Origin: Roseibium aquae
GTDB taxonomy: Bacteria; Pseudomonadota; Alphaproteobacteria; Rhizobiales; Stappiaceae
Direction of reading: 5' to 3'
DNA length: 64,000 nt
Assembly: GCF_008711285.1 (NCBI RefSeq)
Contig: NZ_VXDC01000002.1
Location: forward strand, 354,342-418,341
Part shown: positions 17,609 to 25,761 of the stretch, piece by piece
How positions within the stretch are numbered: the stretch's first letter is position 1
Layout: each line of letters begins with the position of its first letter
Program-made: the position numbers and the translations under genes
The notes under the pieces: model-generated
Told to the model about the DNA's origin: nothing
What the model saw: only the letters and a program-made list of their open reading frames with translations
Database searches by the model: none

Positions 17609-18541
17609 TCACGCGATGTCCTGCCTTCCAACACCCTCCCGGCTGCGGTGCGGTCCGTAGAGGCAGGCCAGACCCAGGATGACGCCAGAGACGGCCGCGA
17701 TCATTCCGGCGGCACTAACCGCGTTCTGGCCGCCGAACCACAAAGGGCCATAGCCGGCCAGGACGTAGCCAAGAACTGCGGAAAGCGTGGCGAGAAACAC
17801 CGACCACCAGATCTGGTGTTCTAGCCGGTTGGTCATCAGGCGGGCGGCTGCCGGTGGGCAAACGAACATCGCTATGACAATGATCGAACCGACCGCGTCG
17901 AAGGCTGCGACAGCGGCCACGGCCGCGGTCACGACAAGCCCGAAGCCGAGTGCTGCTGCGGGAATGCCAAGCGCCTGGGCAAAGCCTTCGTCGAAGGTCG
18001 CGATCTTGAGCCAGCGCCAGAAAACCAGCGTCAGACCTGCGATGAACGCGCAGACAACCGCGATGCGGATCAGTTCATCCGGCAGTTTCGCGAGCGCAAC
18101 AGGATCGACGAGCGAGTGCCAACCTTCGGCTTGGAACCAGATTAGGCTCTCGAGATTGCCCATCAGGGCGTGTTCAACATCCAGATGGACCCGGCTCGTG
18201 TCGGTTTGTTCCAGGATCAGAACACCGAGGGCGAACATGGCGGTGAAAACCACGCCCATCGCGGCCCCGGGCTCGATGTTGCCGAGGCGTTTGATTGCCT
18301 CGATCAGGATGACAGCAACAATCGCGGCTCCGGCCGCACCAAGCAACATCGGGATCGCGGCGGTCACCCCGGTGATCAGAAAGGCCACGATTATTCCGGG
18401 CAAAACCACATGGCTGATCGCGTCTCCAATCAGAGCCTGGCGCCGGAGGATGAGAAAGTTTCCAGGAAGCGCGCAGGCGATGGCGGAAAAGATGCCGATC
18501 AGGATCGGCGTAAGCGAGAACTGGACGAATTCGGCTCCCAT
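17609..18541 (-). CDS. sitD: Metal ABC transporter permease (SitD/MntD/TroD type)
   Basis: A 310-residue ABC-3 family inner-membrane permease with about eight hydrophobic helices. Family landmarks include FSLTPILIGIFSAIACALPGNFLILRRQALIGDAISHVVLPGI near the N-terminus and DAVGSIIVIAMFVCPPAAARLMTNRL in the second half. Together with the neighbouring permease, ATPase and binding protein it imports Mn, Zn or Fe. The start overlaps the preceding permease stop as TGATG; a GTG one codon upstream is also possible. It is the last gene of the operon. Gene naming follows operon order; the metal is not proven. Confidence 0.85.
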   Translation of the reverse strand: MGAEFVQFSLTPILIGIFSAIACALPGNFLILRRQALIGDAISHVVLPGIIVAFLITGVTAAIPMLLGAAGAAIVAVILIEAIKRLGNIEPGAAMGVVFTAMFALGVLILEQTDTSRVHLDVEHALMGNLESLIWFQAEGWHSLVDPVALAKLPDELIRIAVVCAFIAGLTLVFWRWLKIATFDEGFAQALGIPAAALGFGLVVTAAVAAVAAFDAVGSIIVIAMFVCPPAAARLMTNRLEHQIWWSVFLATLSAVLGYVLAGYGPLWFGGQNAVSAAGMIAAVSGVILGLACLYGPHRSREGVGRQDIA

Positions 18542-19755
18542 CACGCACCTCTCACACTGACGGGTGAACCAAGCCGGAGGTCGAATTCCGCGATTTCGTC
18601 GGCAGTGAAAACGTCCTCAATGGGGGTGAGCCCGTCGTAGCGGCCGGTGAGACCGGCATCCTGATGGATTTCGCGGGCGATGTCCCAGCGGCGTTCGTCC
18701 CGGGCGATCTTGGCTGCCTGCGCCCGCCCGGCATCCGTCGGAACGCCGTCGGGACGCACCAGCCCTTCCTGTGCCAGAAGGCGGAGGGTGTAGGGCTCGC
18801 GGATGGGATGCTGTGCGGCAAGGGCCAGCAGACCCTGCCGGCGGTGGACGCGCACCTGGAAGCGGCGGTGGCGGATCACGGACGACAGCACGCCGCGCAC
18901 CGGGGCGAAGAAGAGTGAAAAAACGAAAAATCCAGCTGCCATCAGGACAATGATCGGGCCCGTGGGCAGGCCGGGGGCTGAGGCCGACAGGACGGCCCCC
19001 AGATAGCCAGAGGCGGCGCCGATCCCGCCGGCGATCCAAATGACATGTTGCGCCCGCTCGGTCCAGAAACGCGCGGTGACCGCGGGAATGATCAACATGG
19101 CAACGATCAGGATGAGGCCCACCAGCTTCAGCCCGATCACCGTCACAGCCAGAACCAGGCCCATCATCAAGAGATCGATCCGCCGGACATTGTAGCCCAT
19201 GGCCGCCGCGTACGTGCTGTCGAAGGCGACCAGGGTCATCGGCCGGCGCATCAGCCATGTGCAGAACACCGCAAGAGATCCGCCAATGCTGATGATTACC
19301 GCATCTTGAAACAGCATGCCCGCAGTGGAGCCGAGAAGAAAGCTTTCCAGACCGGCCTGCCGTCCCGCGCTCATGGTTTGGACGACGGTCAACAGCACGA
19401 CGCCAATGCCGAAAGAAACACCCAGTACCGCTCCGATGGCCGCGTCCTCGGCCAGCCGGGTTCGGCGCGGGATCCACTCTATAATCAAGAGGCCTGCCCA
19501 GGCAGTGAGTGCCGAGCCCGCGAGCAGGCCGGCCAAGTTTCGTCCATCCCCGCCGAACGCCACCATCACCATGAAAGCGATGGCGATGCCCGGAAGGGTC
19601 GCATGCGCCACCGCATCCGAGACGAGGGCGCGTTTGCGCAGAAACAGGAATGTTCCGGACGACCCCGCCGCGAATCCCAGGAGCGCCGCGCCAATCGCGA
19701 CCAGCGCCGCGTTGTAGCCTGCCTGCAGAAACAGCGCTTCCAGGAATTGCTGCAT
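18541..19755 (-). CDS. sitC: Metal ABC transporter permease with DtxR-like C-terminal domain
   Basis: A 404-residue protein longer than ordinary ABC-3 permeases. Residues about 1-285 are the transmembrane permease (GSSGTFLFLRKRALVSDAVAHATLPGIAI, VGLILIVAMLIIPAVTARFW). Residues about 295-400 are soluble. They resemble a DtxR/MntR winged helix plus dimerisation region: LLALAAQHPIREPYTLRLLAQEGLV, then PTDAGRAQAAKIARDERRWDIAREI, ending in EIAEFDLRLGSP. The fused module may sense cytoplasmic metal or simply be structural. Its start overlaps the ATPase stop by one base (TAATG). Confidence 0.88.
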   Translation of the reverse strand: MQQFLEALFLQAGYNAALVAIGAALLGFAAGSSGTFLFLRKRALVSDAVAHATLPGIAIAFMVMVAFGGDGRNLAGLLAGSALTAWAGLLIIEWIPRRTRLAEDAAIGAVLGVSFGIGVVLLTVVQTMSAGRQAGLESFLLGSTAGMLFQDAVIISIGGSLAVFCTWLMRRPMTLVAFDSTYAAAMGYNVRRIDLLMMGLVLAVTVIGLKLVGLILIVAMLIIPAVTARFWTERAQHVIWIAGGIGAASGYLGAVLSASAPGLPTGPIIVLMAAGFFVFSLFFAPVRGVLSSVIRHRRFQVRVHRRQGLLALAAQHPIREPYTLRLLAQEGLVRPDGVPTDAGRAQAAKIARDERRWDIAREIHQDAGLTGRYDGLTPIEDVFTADEIAEFDLRLGSPVSVRGA

Positions 19756-20579
19756 TATCGGCCTTCGACCATCGCCAGTTCGTCGAGATGGGTCGCTGCC
19801 AAACGTCCGCCATATGCCGCCTGCAGGTTCGCGGTCGTGAAGGCGCTCGAAACCGGCCCCTCAGCGATGGGCCGGACATTAATCAGGAACACATGGTCGA
19901 AATAGTCCCGCACGGTGGAAAGGTCGTGATGCACGGCGACTACGGCCTTGCCTTCCGATTTCAATAGCTTCAGAACATCGATGATGGCCCGCTCGGTCGC
20001 AGCGTCCACGCCCGCGAAGGGTTCATCCAACAGGTAAAGATCCGCATCCTGGGCCAGGGCCCGCGCGAGGAACACCCGTTGTTGCTGGCCGCCGGACAAT
20101 TGCCCGATCTGGCGATGCGCAAAGTCGGCCATCCCGACACGGCCGAGACAGTCCAGCGCCCGGATTGTCATTTGGCCGGAAAGGCGTCCGAGCAATCCGA
20201 CCTTGCGATAAAGCCCCATTTGCACGACGTCGATCACAGTGGTCGGGAAGTCCCAGTCGACGCTGGCGCGCTGAGGCACGTAGGCGATCCGGTTGCGCGC
20301 TTTGGTGATGGGTTGACCGAAAATGAAGACCTCGCCCGAAAGACGCGGGATCACGCCAAGCGACGCCTTGAGCAACGTCGATTTGCCAGCGCCGTTCGGC
20401 CCGATGATGGCCGACATAGCCCTGGCTGGGAAGGTCGCATCGACCGAAAATACGGCGGGCTTCTCGCCATACGAAACGGTGAGGCCGCGCACGGCAAGAG
20501 GCGCTTCCGCGGGAACGGCGGCCGGGCGCGTGGCCCGGCCGTCTTCCGCAGCCATTGCCGGCTGCTGGAGCTTCGTCAT
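19755..20579 (-). CDS. sitB: Metal ABC transporter ATP-binding protein
   Basis: A 274-residue cytosolic ATPase subunit. The Walker A GPNGAGKST, the Q-loop YVPQRASVDWDFP (the SVDWDFP form is typical of Mn/Zn/Fe ABC-3 importers), the signature LSGGQQQR, Walker B LYLLDEPFAGVD and the switch His in VAVHHDLS are all present. ATG20579 is listed. A TTG at 20594 overlapping the binding-protein stop and served by AAGG is also plausible. It is followed by the two permeases with overlapping stops and starts. Confidence 0.9.
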   Translation of the reverse strand: MTKLQQPAMAAEDGRATRPAAVPAEAPLAVRGLTVSYGEKPAVFSVDATFPARAMSAIIGPNGAGKSTLLKASLGVIPRLSGEVFIFGQPITKARNRIAYVPQRASVDWDFPTTVIDVVQMGLYRKVGLLGRLSGQMTIRALDCLGRVGMADFAHRQIGQLSGGQQQRVFLARALAQDADLYLLDEPFAGVDAATERAIIDVLKLLKSEGKAVVAVHHDLSTVRDYFDHVFLINVRPIAEGPVSSAFTTANLQAAYGGRLAATHLDELAMVEGR

Positions 20580-20590
20580 TCGGGGAGGTC

Positions 20591-21547
20591 TCAATTGAGC
20601 ATACCTTGCATTCCGCTTTCGGGTGCCTGTCCGCCAAGCGCGGAGGTGATGGTCGTGGCATTGTGATCAATCATACCGATATAGGTGCCTTCATAGGTGC
20701 CTGGATCTCCCATCGCGTCCGAAAAAAGCTCACCGCCGATGATAACGTCGTGGCCCCGCGCCGCGGCGCCCTCGATCAGCGCCTGGATATTACGGTCCGA
20801 CACGGAGGTCTCGACGAAAACCGCACCGATATTGCGTGCAACGAGCATGTCCACCAGCTCGCCGATCCGCTGAAGACCGGCTTCCGACTCGGTCGAAATA
20901 CCTTGAATGCCGACCACCTCGAACCCGTAAGCGTTCCCGAAATAATTGAAGGCGTCATGAGAGGACAAAACGACGCGGCTTTCAACCGGGACCGTCGACA
21001 GGACTTCGTTTGTATACCGGGCCAGATCGTTCAACTGGGTAAGGTAAGTCTCCGCATTGGCCCTGAAGGTTTCCTCTCCCTCCGGGTGCACCCCAATGAG
21101 CGCGTCGCGGATATTGACGACAACCCGCGCCCACAGGTTCGGGTTCATCCAAAGGTGCGGGTCGAACCGGCCTTCGTAGTCTTCGGAGCCGAGCAGCAGG
21201 TTCCCCGGCACGGCTTCGGCCACGGCGACCACATTGCCGCTTTCGGCCAGGCTGAGCAGGAACTCTTCCATCTGCGCCTCGAGGTAGAGACCGTTCCATA
21301 GGACCAGATCGGCATTCGCCATGGCAACGATGTCGCTGCGGGTTTGGCGGTAGGCATGGGGATCCACACCGGCACCCATCAGCGCTTTCACCTCAACAAT
21401 GTCACCGCCCACATTCGTCACCGCGTCTGCGATCATGCCGGTCGTTGCAACCACACTAAGCCGGTCCTGCGCCGTGGCCCAGCCCGCGGGCAACGCCAGG
21501 GCGATCGCGGTTGCGGCTGCGAGGAAGGTTCTTTTCGTCAGGTTCAT
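20591..21547 (-). CDS. sitA: Metal ABC transporter substrate-binding protein (cluster 9, SitA/MntA-like)
   Basis: A 318-residue periplasmic zincin-type (TroA-like) binding protein and first gene of the importer operon. The signal peptide at residues 1-25 ends near WATAQD. Metal ligands expected for the family are visible: His in GAGVDPHAYRQT, His in RFDPHLWMNP, Glu in AVFVETSVSDRN, and Asp in the C-terminal IGMIDHNATTI. There is no His-rich loop such as ZnuA proteins carry, which favours Mn or Fe over Zn. ATG21547 is the start, because the longer frame has no signal peptide at its front. Inverted repeats lie 50-95 bases upstream. Confidence 0.9.
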   Translation of the reverse strand: MNLTKRTFLAAATAIALALPAGWATAQDRLSVVATTGMIADAVTNVGGDIVEVKALMGAGVDPHAYRQTRSDIVAMANADLVLWNGLYLEAQMEEFLLSLAESGNVVAVAEAVPGNLLLGSEDYEGRFDPHLWMNPNLWARVVVNIRDALIGVHPEGEETFRANAETYLTQLNDLARYTNEVLSTVPVESRVVLSSHDAFNYFGNAYGFEVVGIQGISTESEAGLQRIGELVDMLVARNIGAVFVETSVSDRNIQALIEGAAARGHDVIIGGELFSDAMGDPGTYEGTYIGMIDHNATTITSALGGQAPESGMQGMLN

Positions 21548-21598
21548 GCTTTGGCTCCCGAAAACTTTTGCCGCGCTGGAGCGGCGGCTCAATTCATA

Positions 21599-21642
21599 TT
21601 GCGAAGCAATCGCAAAGTCAATGCAATTGCGAGCGATTTGCA
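21599..21642 (-). promoter_or_regulatory. Two inverted repeats upstream of sitA, putative metalloregulator operators
   Basis: The first element is TTGCGA-5-TCGCAA at 21599-21615. The second is TGCAA-11-TTGCA at 21622-21642. Both lie in the 5' region of the importer operon and share the TTGCrA half-site. Repeats of this kind are the operators of Fur-family (Mur) or related metalloregulators in Alphaproteobacteria. The regulator is inferred and is not encoded in the window, apart from the DtxR-like tail of the permease. Confidence 0.45.
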
Positions 21643-22050
21643 AGAGGGGATTGCCGGGCCACTTCAGATGAGGTCTGACACCGGATTATGGCGCCATGCC
21701 GCGGTGCCAAAGGAACCGGTTGCCGAAGCGGTTGTTCGCGCTTCCCAGACCTTGCCAAGTCCCCCAAGGCGGTCTTTGCTTGGACGAAAACCATTGTTCG
21801 GTTGTCCTAGCGATGGCGGGCTTCTCTTTCCGGAAGTAGACAGAATTCTGGCGATAAACACCCTCCGCCCATCGAAAGGATCACAAGCCGCACCCAAGCA
21901 TTCTGTCGGAGCCGAAACAGTTTGCAAATTCAAAGCACAATCGGGCCGGAAATGGGGCAACCGGCAACGGGTTGTTAAAGCATCAAAGTTAGTTTTCTTG
22001 CGGTAGACGGCTTGTAACATACCCGGAAACACAATGGCGGGGGCTTATCA
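21643..22050. other. Intergenic region upstream of the chemoreceptor
   Basis: About 400 bases without a supported gene. A minus-strand open frame here has no ribosome site and no recognisable product. The sequence becomes AT-richer toward 22020, where the chemoreceptor promoter should be. Confidence 0.35.
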
Positions 22051-24156
22051 GTGTTCAATAGCGCGAAGGTTACGACGAAACTGATCGGAGTAAGCGTCTC
22101 GACGCTTGCACTCGCGTTGGCTGTCGGTATCGGGTTCATTGGCTGGCAGGCTTCAACCACAACGCAAAAGCGGGCTATCGCCGAAGCAGAGGCAGAAGCG
22201 CGCGAACAAGCCGAATTTGTCCGCCGTACGATGGAAAATGGCCTGACAGCCGCCGAAACACTCGCCTTTGCGCTGAACGGGCTACACAAAAGCGACACTC
22301 GGGATCGAGCGCAGTGGTTCAACGTGGTTGAAACGGTGACACAGGAAAACTCCGAGCTTTCCGGAACATGGGGCGCGGTGGTCGACGACCAGCTTGACGG
22401 GCGGGACACGGAGTTTGCGGGAGCCGACCAGCATGATGAGAGTGGCATCTGGCGACCATATTACTTCCGGCTGCCTGATGGAAAATTGGGCTACCGCACG
22501 CTTGGCGATTTAGCCGTTGGTGAACCGGGCGAGAGCCTGTGGTTCAATATCCCCTTCGCATCCGGTAAACCCCATGTTACAGAGCCCTACAGTTGGGATG
22601 TTGATGGACAAACCGTGTCGGGCGTGTCGTTTGGCGTGCCGATCAAAGATGGCGCGGAAACGATCGGTGTTGTGGGCGCCGACATCATGCTCACTCCGCT
22701 TTCCAATGCCTTGGCACAACAACAGCCGCTCGGCACGGGGTCCGTTCACCTCCTGTCTCGAGAAGGCAAGTGGGTCGCGCACCCGGATAGCGCGTTGCTT
22801 GGCAAGGAGTGGGCCGAAGGCCGGTCCGAAGCGGATTTGGCGCATCAGGACGCTTTGCTTGCGGCTGTACGGACCGGCCAACCGTACTCCTATGATGGAT
22901 ATTCGCACACTCTTGGCACGGACGTGAAACGGATCGTCGTGCCGGTGAAGATCGCTGACACCGATGCGAGCATGTCGGTGATCGTCAATGTTCCCAGCAG
23001 CACCTTGACTGCCGCATCCCGCCAAATCCTGATCCTTGTGATTGGAGTTGGCGCCGCGCTGCTTATGGTCATGGCTGGAACACTTTATTTCTTCGGCACC
23101 TCCCTGGTACGCCGTCCGCTAGAGCGGTCCGTTTCGGTGATCCAAGCCCTGATCGACCGCAGGTATGACATCACCATTCCCGATACCCAGCGGTCCGATG
23201 AAATCGGAGAAATCAACAAGGCATTGGTGGTATTCCGCGATAAGGCGGCGGAAGCCGACAAACTGTCGGACGATCAGCTTGAGCAGCAGCGTCTGCAGCT
23301 TGCCCGGGCAGAGCGGCTTCGCGAGCTATCACAAGACTTCGATGCAAAGATTTCTGCCCTCACAAATACGGTCATGTCCCAAGCAGAGGATTTGAACCGG
23401 GCTGCATCCGTTCTGACCGCCGGTGCCGACGATACGAGCGACAAGAGTACAGCCGTGGCTGCTGCATCGGAGGAAGCTTCGTCCAACGTCGAAACGGTGG
23501 CATCCGCGGCGGAGGAACTGATGGCGTCCGTGGAAGAAATCCGCCGACAAATGTCTTTGTCGGCCGAAATCGCAAGCCACGCTGTCGAGCAGGCACAGTC
23601 AACCAACGTGAAGATCGAAGGCCTTGCGGATGCGACAAACCGTATCAGCGAAGTTGTTAAACTCATCACCGCTGTTGCCGAACAGACCAACTTGTTGGCG
23701 CTGAATGCGACGATTGAGGCCGCCCGCGCTGGTGAAGCCGGAAAAGGCTTTGCCGTGGTCGCAGCCGAGGTCAAGGAACTGGCCAACCAGACCGCCAAGG
23801 CGACAGAGGAAATCGCCACGCAGATCCAGTCGGTTCAGCATGAAACCGCTGGTGCGGTCGACGCCATCAGGGGTATTTCGGCGACCATCGAAAAGATGAA
23901 CGACATTGCATCCAGCATCCAAAATTCAGTCGAGCAGCAAGGTCTGGCGACTGAAGAGATCGCTCGAAACATTCAAGAAGCGTCCAACGGCACGCAGGAA
24001 GTTGCCCAAAACATTGTCAAGGTGGCATCCTCAGCAGATGAAACAGGTCGGACCGCGCGTCAGGTAAACAGCTCGGCGGAGGTTCTCCAGAGTGAAGCCG
24101 ATCGACTGAAAGGGGAGGTCGACAACTTCCTCACGAATGTCCGTGAAGTCGCATAG
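22051..24156 (+). CDS. Methyl-accepting chemotaxis protein with dCache sensor
   Basis: A 701-residue inner-membrane chemoreceptor. TM1 is at about residues 12-32. A periplasmic double-Cache-type sensor spans about 35-325 (WRPYYFRLPDGKLGYRTL, GVSFGVPIKDGAETIGVVGADIML, YDGYSHTLGTDVKRIVVPV). TM2 is near 327-350, then a HAMP linker (RRPLERSVSVIQALIDRRYD). The signalling domain has the hairpin tip VAEQTNLLALNATIEAARAGEAGKGFAVVAAEVKELA at about 546-582. The sensor type suggests a small-molecule ligand such as an amino or carboxylic acid, but the ligand is unknown. The start is GTG22051 with GGGGG upstream. No other chemotaxis gene is adjacent. Confidence 0.93.
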   Translation: MFNSAKVTTKLIGVSVSTLALALAVGIGFIGWQASTTTQKRAIAEAEAEAREQAEFVRRTMENGLTAAETLAFALNGLHKSDTRDRAQWFNVVETVTQENSELSGTWGAVVDDQLDGRDTEFAGADQHDESGIWRPYYFRLPDGKLGYRTLGDLAVGEPGESLWFNIPFASGKPHVTEPYSWDVDGQTVSGVSFGVPIKDGAETIGVVGADIMLTPLSNALAQQQPLGTGSVHLLSREGKWVAHPDSALLGKEWAEGRSEADLAHQDALLAAVRTGQPYSYDGYSHTLGTDVKRIVVPVKIADTDASMSVIVNVPSSTLTAASRQILILVIGVGAALLMVMAGTLYFFGTSLVRRPLERSVSVIQALIDRRYDITIPDTQRSDEIGEINKALVVFRDKAAEADKLSDDQLEQQRLQLARAERLRELSQDFDAKISALTNTVMSQAEDLNRAASVLTAGADDTSDKSTAVAAASEEASSNVETVASAAEELMASVEEIRRQMSLSAEIASHAVEQAQSTNVKIEGLADATNRISEVVKLITAVAEQTNLLALNATIEAARAGEAGKGFAVVAAEVKELANQTAKATEEIATQIQSVQHETAGAVDAIRGISATIEKMNDIASSIQNSVEQQGLATEEIARNIQEASNGTQEVAQNIVKVASSADETGRTARQVNSSAEVLQSEADRLKGEVDNFLTNVREVA

Positions 24157-24210
24157 CCTTCGTGGCCTTTGTCAGAAACGCCCGAAGATGCTTGGCAAGC
24201 TAGTATTTCG

Positions 24211-25599
24211 CTAGATCTGGGGTTGCCGGACGCGGGTCAGCAGCACAGCGCCAACAATGAAAAAAGCCAGGATGGCGGACATGCCCGCCGCCTGGCTGTT
24301 TGTCAGTGCGGTGACCAAACCCACGGTCAGCGGAGCGAGAAAGCTTGTAACCTTGCCCGAAAGAGCCAGAAGGCCGAAAAACTGCGTCATTCGCTCCTTT
24401 GGCGCGAGGCGCACAAGTAGACTCCGGGAGGCGGATTGAAGCGGTCCGGCTGCGACCCCGATCAAACCGCCCAAAACCAGAAACATTTGCTCGGGCAGGG
24501 AAGAAAACATCCCTCCTTCGGAGGGGGGCACGGCCAGAACGAAAAGGATTGTATCCCGGTCGACGGACACCAGTCCGATCCCGCAGATGATCAAGAGACT
24601 GAGAGCGGCAAGCAGGACGAGCTTCGGCCCGAACCGGTCATCCATCCAGCCGCCAAGGATGGCGCCCGCCGTGCCTGTGATGGTAAGAAGTATGCCGAAG
24701 GTCCCGATCTGGACGGAACCCCAGCCCAGTTGGCCGGCCGCATAAATCCCGCCGAACGCGAACAGCGCTACCAAACCGTCTTTATAGGCCATGTTCGCCA
24801 GCAGAAAGACAAACACCTGCCGGTTCCTTCGGGCGTGCCGGAGGTTATCCGCCAGGCTCCGAATGCCTTGGCGGGTGGCTGGGCCAAGACGCGCCTTTTT
24901 CGGCGCATCTGGCACCAATAGAAACAGTGGCAAAACGAATAGCAGGTACCAAAGCGCGGAAAACGGGCCAGCGGCCCTGTCGCCTTCCCGCATGCTCGGA
25001 TCAAGGCCGAAAAGCGGTTCGAACCCAAGAAGGGTGCGCCCGGTCTCCGGGTCGGCGGCCATGAACCCCAACGCGAGGACCAGGCTCACCAGACCGCCCG
25101 CATAGCCAACCGCCCAACCCGCGCCGGACAACCGGCCAATCCGCGCCGGTGGCACGAGATCCGGCATCATGGCGTTGTTGAAAACGGTCGCGAACTCGAT
25201 GGCAAGCGTGCCGACCGCAAAGGCGACCAGGGCGATCAGGATGCCATTCGGTGCGTCCGGTGCGGCATACCAAAGACCCCAACAGGCGAGCACGAATGGA
25301 ATGGAGAAGCCGAAAATCCAGGGTTTGCGGTGACCTGTCGCATCCGCAATGGAGCCCAGTACCGGGGCCAGAAAGGCGATGGTCAGGCCGGCCGCTGCGG
25401 TTGCATATCCCCATAGGGCCTGCCCTTCTGCCGGTGTTGCCGCAAGCGCCGACGCGAAATAGGGCGCGAACACAAAGGTAGTGACCAGTGTGAAAAAGGG
25501 TTGCGCGGCCCAATCGAAAAGTGCCCAGGCCGCGAGCGCGGGCCGCCCGGCGGCACGAGAGTCAGTGGTTGATGAAGTGGTCATGAAGGTCCCGGACAT
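24211..25599 (-). CDS. MFS transporter, UMF1 family
   Basis: A 462-residue major facilitator with 12 hydrophobic segments. Its UMF1/Atg22-like marks include the N-terminal WALFDWAAQPFFTLVTTFVFAPYFAS and the loop GSIADATGHRKPWIF. Others are FATVFNNAMMPDLVPPARIGRLSGAGWAVGYAGGL and GWMDDRFGPK, plus SLLVRLAPKERMTQFFGLLALSGK in the second half. Bacterial substrates are undefined; yeast Atg22 exports amino acids from the vacuole. ATG25599 or ATG25584 could be the start. It is convergent with the chemoreceptor. Confidence 0.87.
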   Translation of the reverse strand: MSGTFMTTSSTTDSRAAGRPALAAWALFDWAAQPFFTLVTTFVFAPYFASALAATPAEGQALWGYATAAAGLTIAFLAPVLGSIADATGHRKPWIFGFSIPFVLACWGLWYAAPDAPNGILIALVAFAVGTLAIEFATVFNNAMMPDLVPPARIGRLSGAGWAVGYAGGLVSLVLALGFMAADPETGRTLLGFEPLFGLDPSMREGDRAAGPFSALWYLLFVLPLFLLVPDAPKKARLGPATRQGIRSLADNLRHARRNRQVFVFLLANMAYKDGLVALFAFGGIYAAGQLGWGSVQIGTFGILLTITGTAGAILGGWMDDRFGPKLVLLAALSLLIICGIGLVSVDRDTILFVLAVPPSEGGMFSSLPEQMFLVLGGLIGVAAGPLQSASRSLLVRLAPKERMTQFFGLLALSGKVTSFLAPLTVGLVTALTNSQAAGMSAILAFFIVGAVLLTRVRQPQI

Positions 25600-25761
25600 A
25601 GGATTGAGCGAGGTCGCCCAAAACTCTAGACCGCTTGCTGAGCCGGGCCAAGCAGCATGGGCAGGTCCGTGTCAGGACGGTGCCCGCCCCGCAGTGCCAT
25701 GACCCGGTGTGTGGAGCCGGGTGTTCCGGGCCCGGTGCTCGGGCCCGGCGTCCTGTCCGTT

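Noticed and set aside
17348..17824. 158-codon frame between the ATPase and the metal importer
   Set aside because: It overlaps sitD by over 200 bases, lacks a ribosome site and its composition is Arg-rich shadow-like.
18617..19879. 420-codon minus-strand frame inside the permease gene
   Set aside because: Same-strand out-of-frame shadow; sequence is Arg/Gly/Pro-rich without pattern.
21664..22032. 122-codon minus-strand frame upstream of the chemoreceptor
   Set aside because: No start signal or recognisable product; kept only as intergenic.
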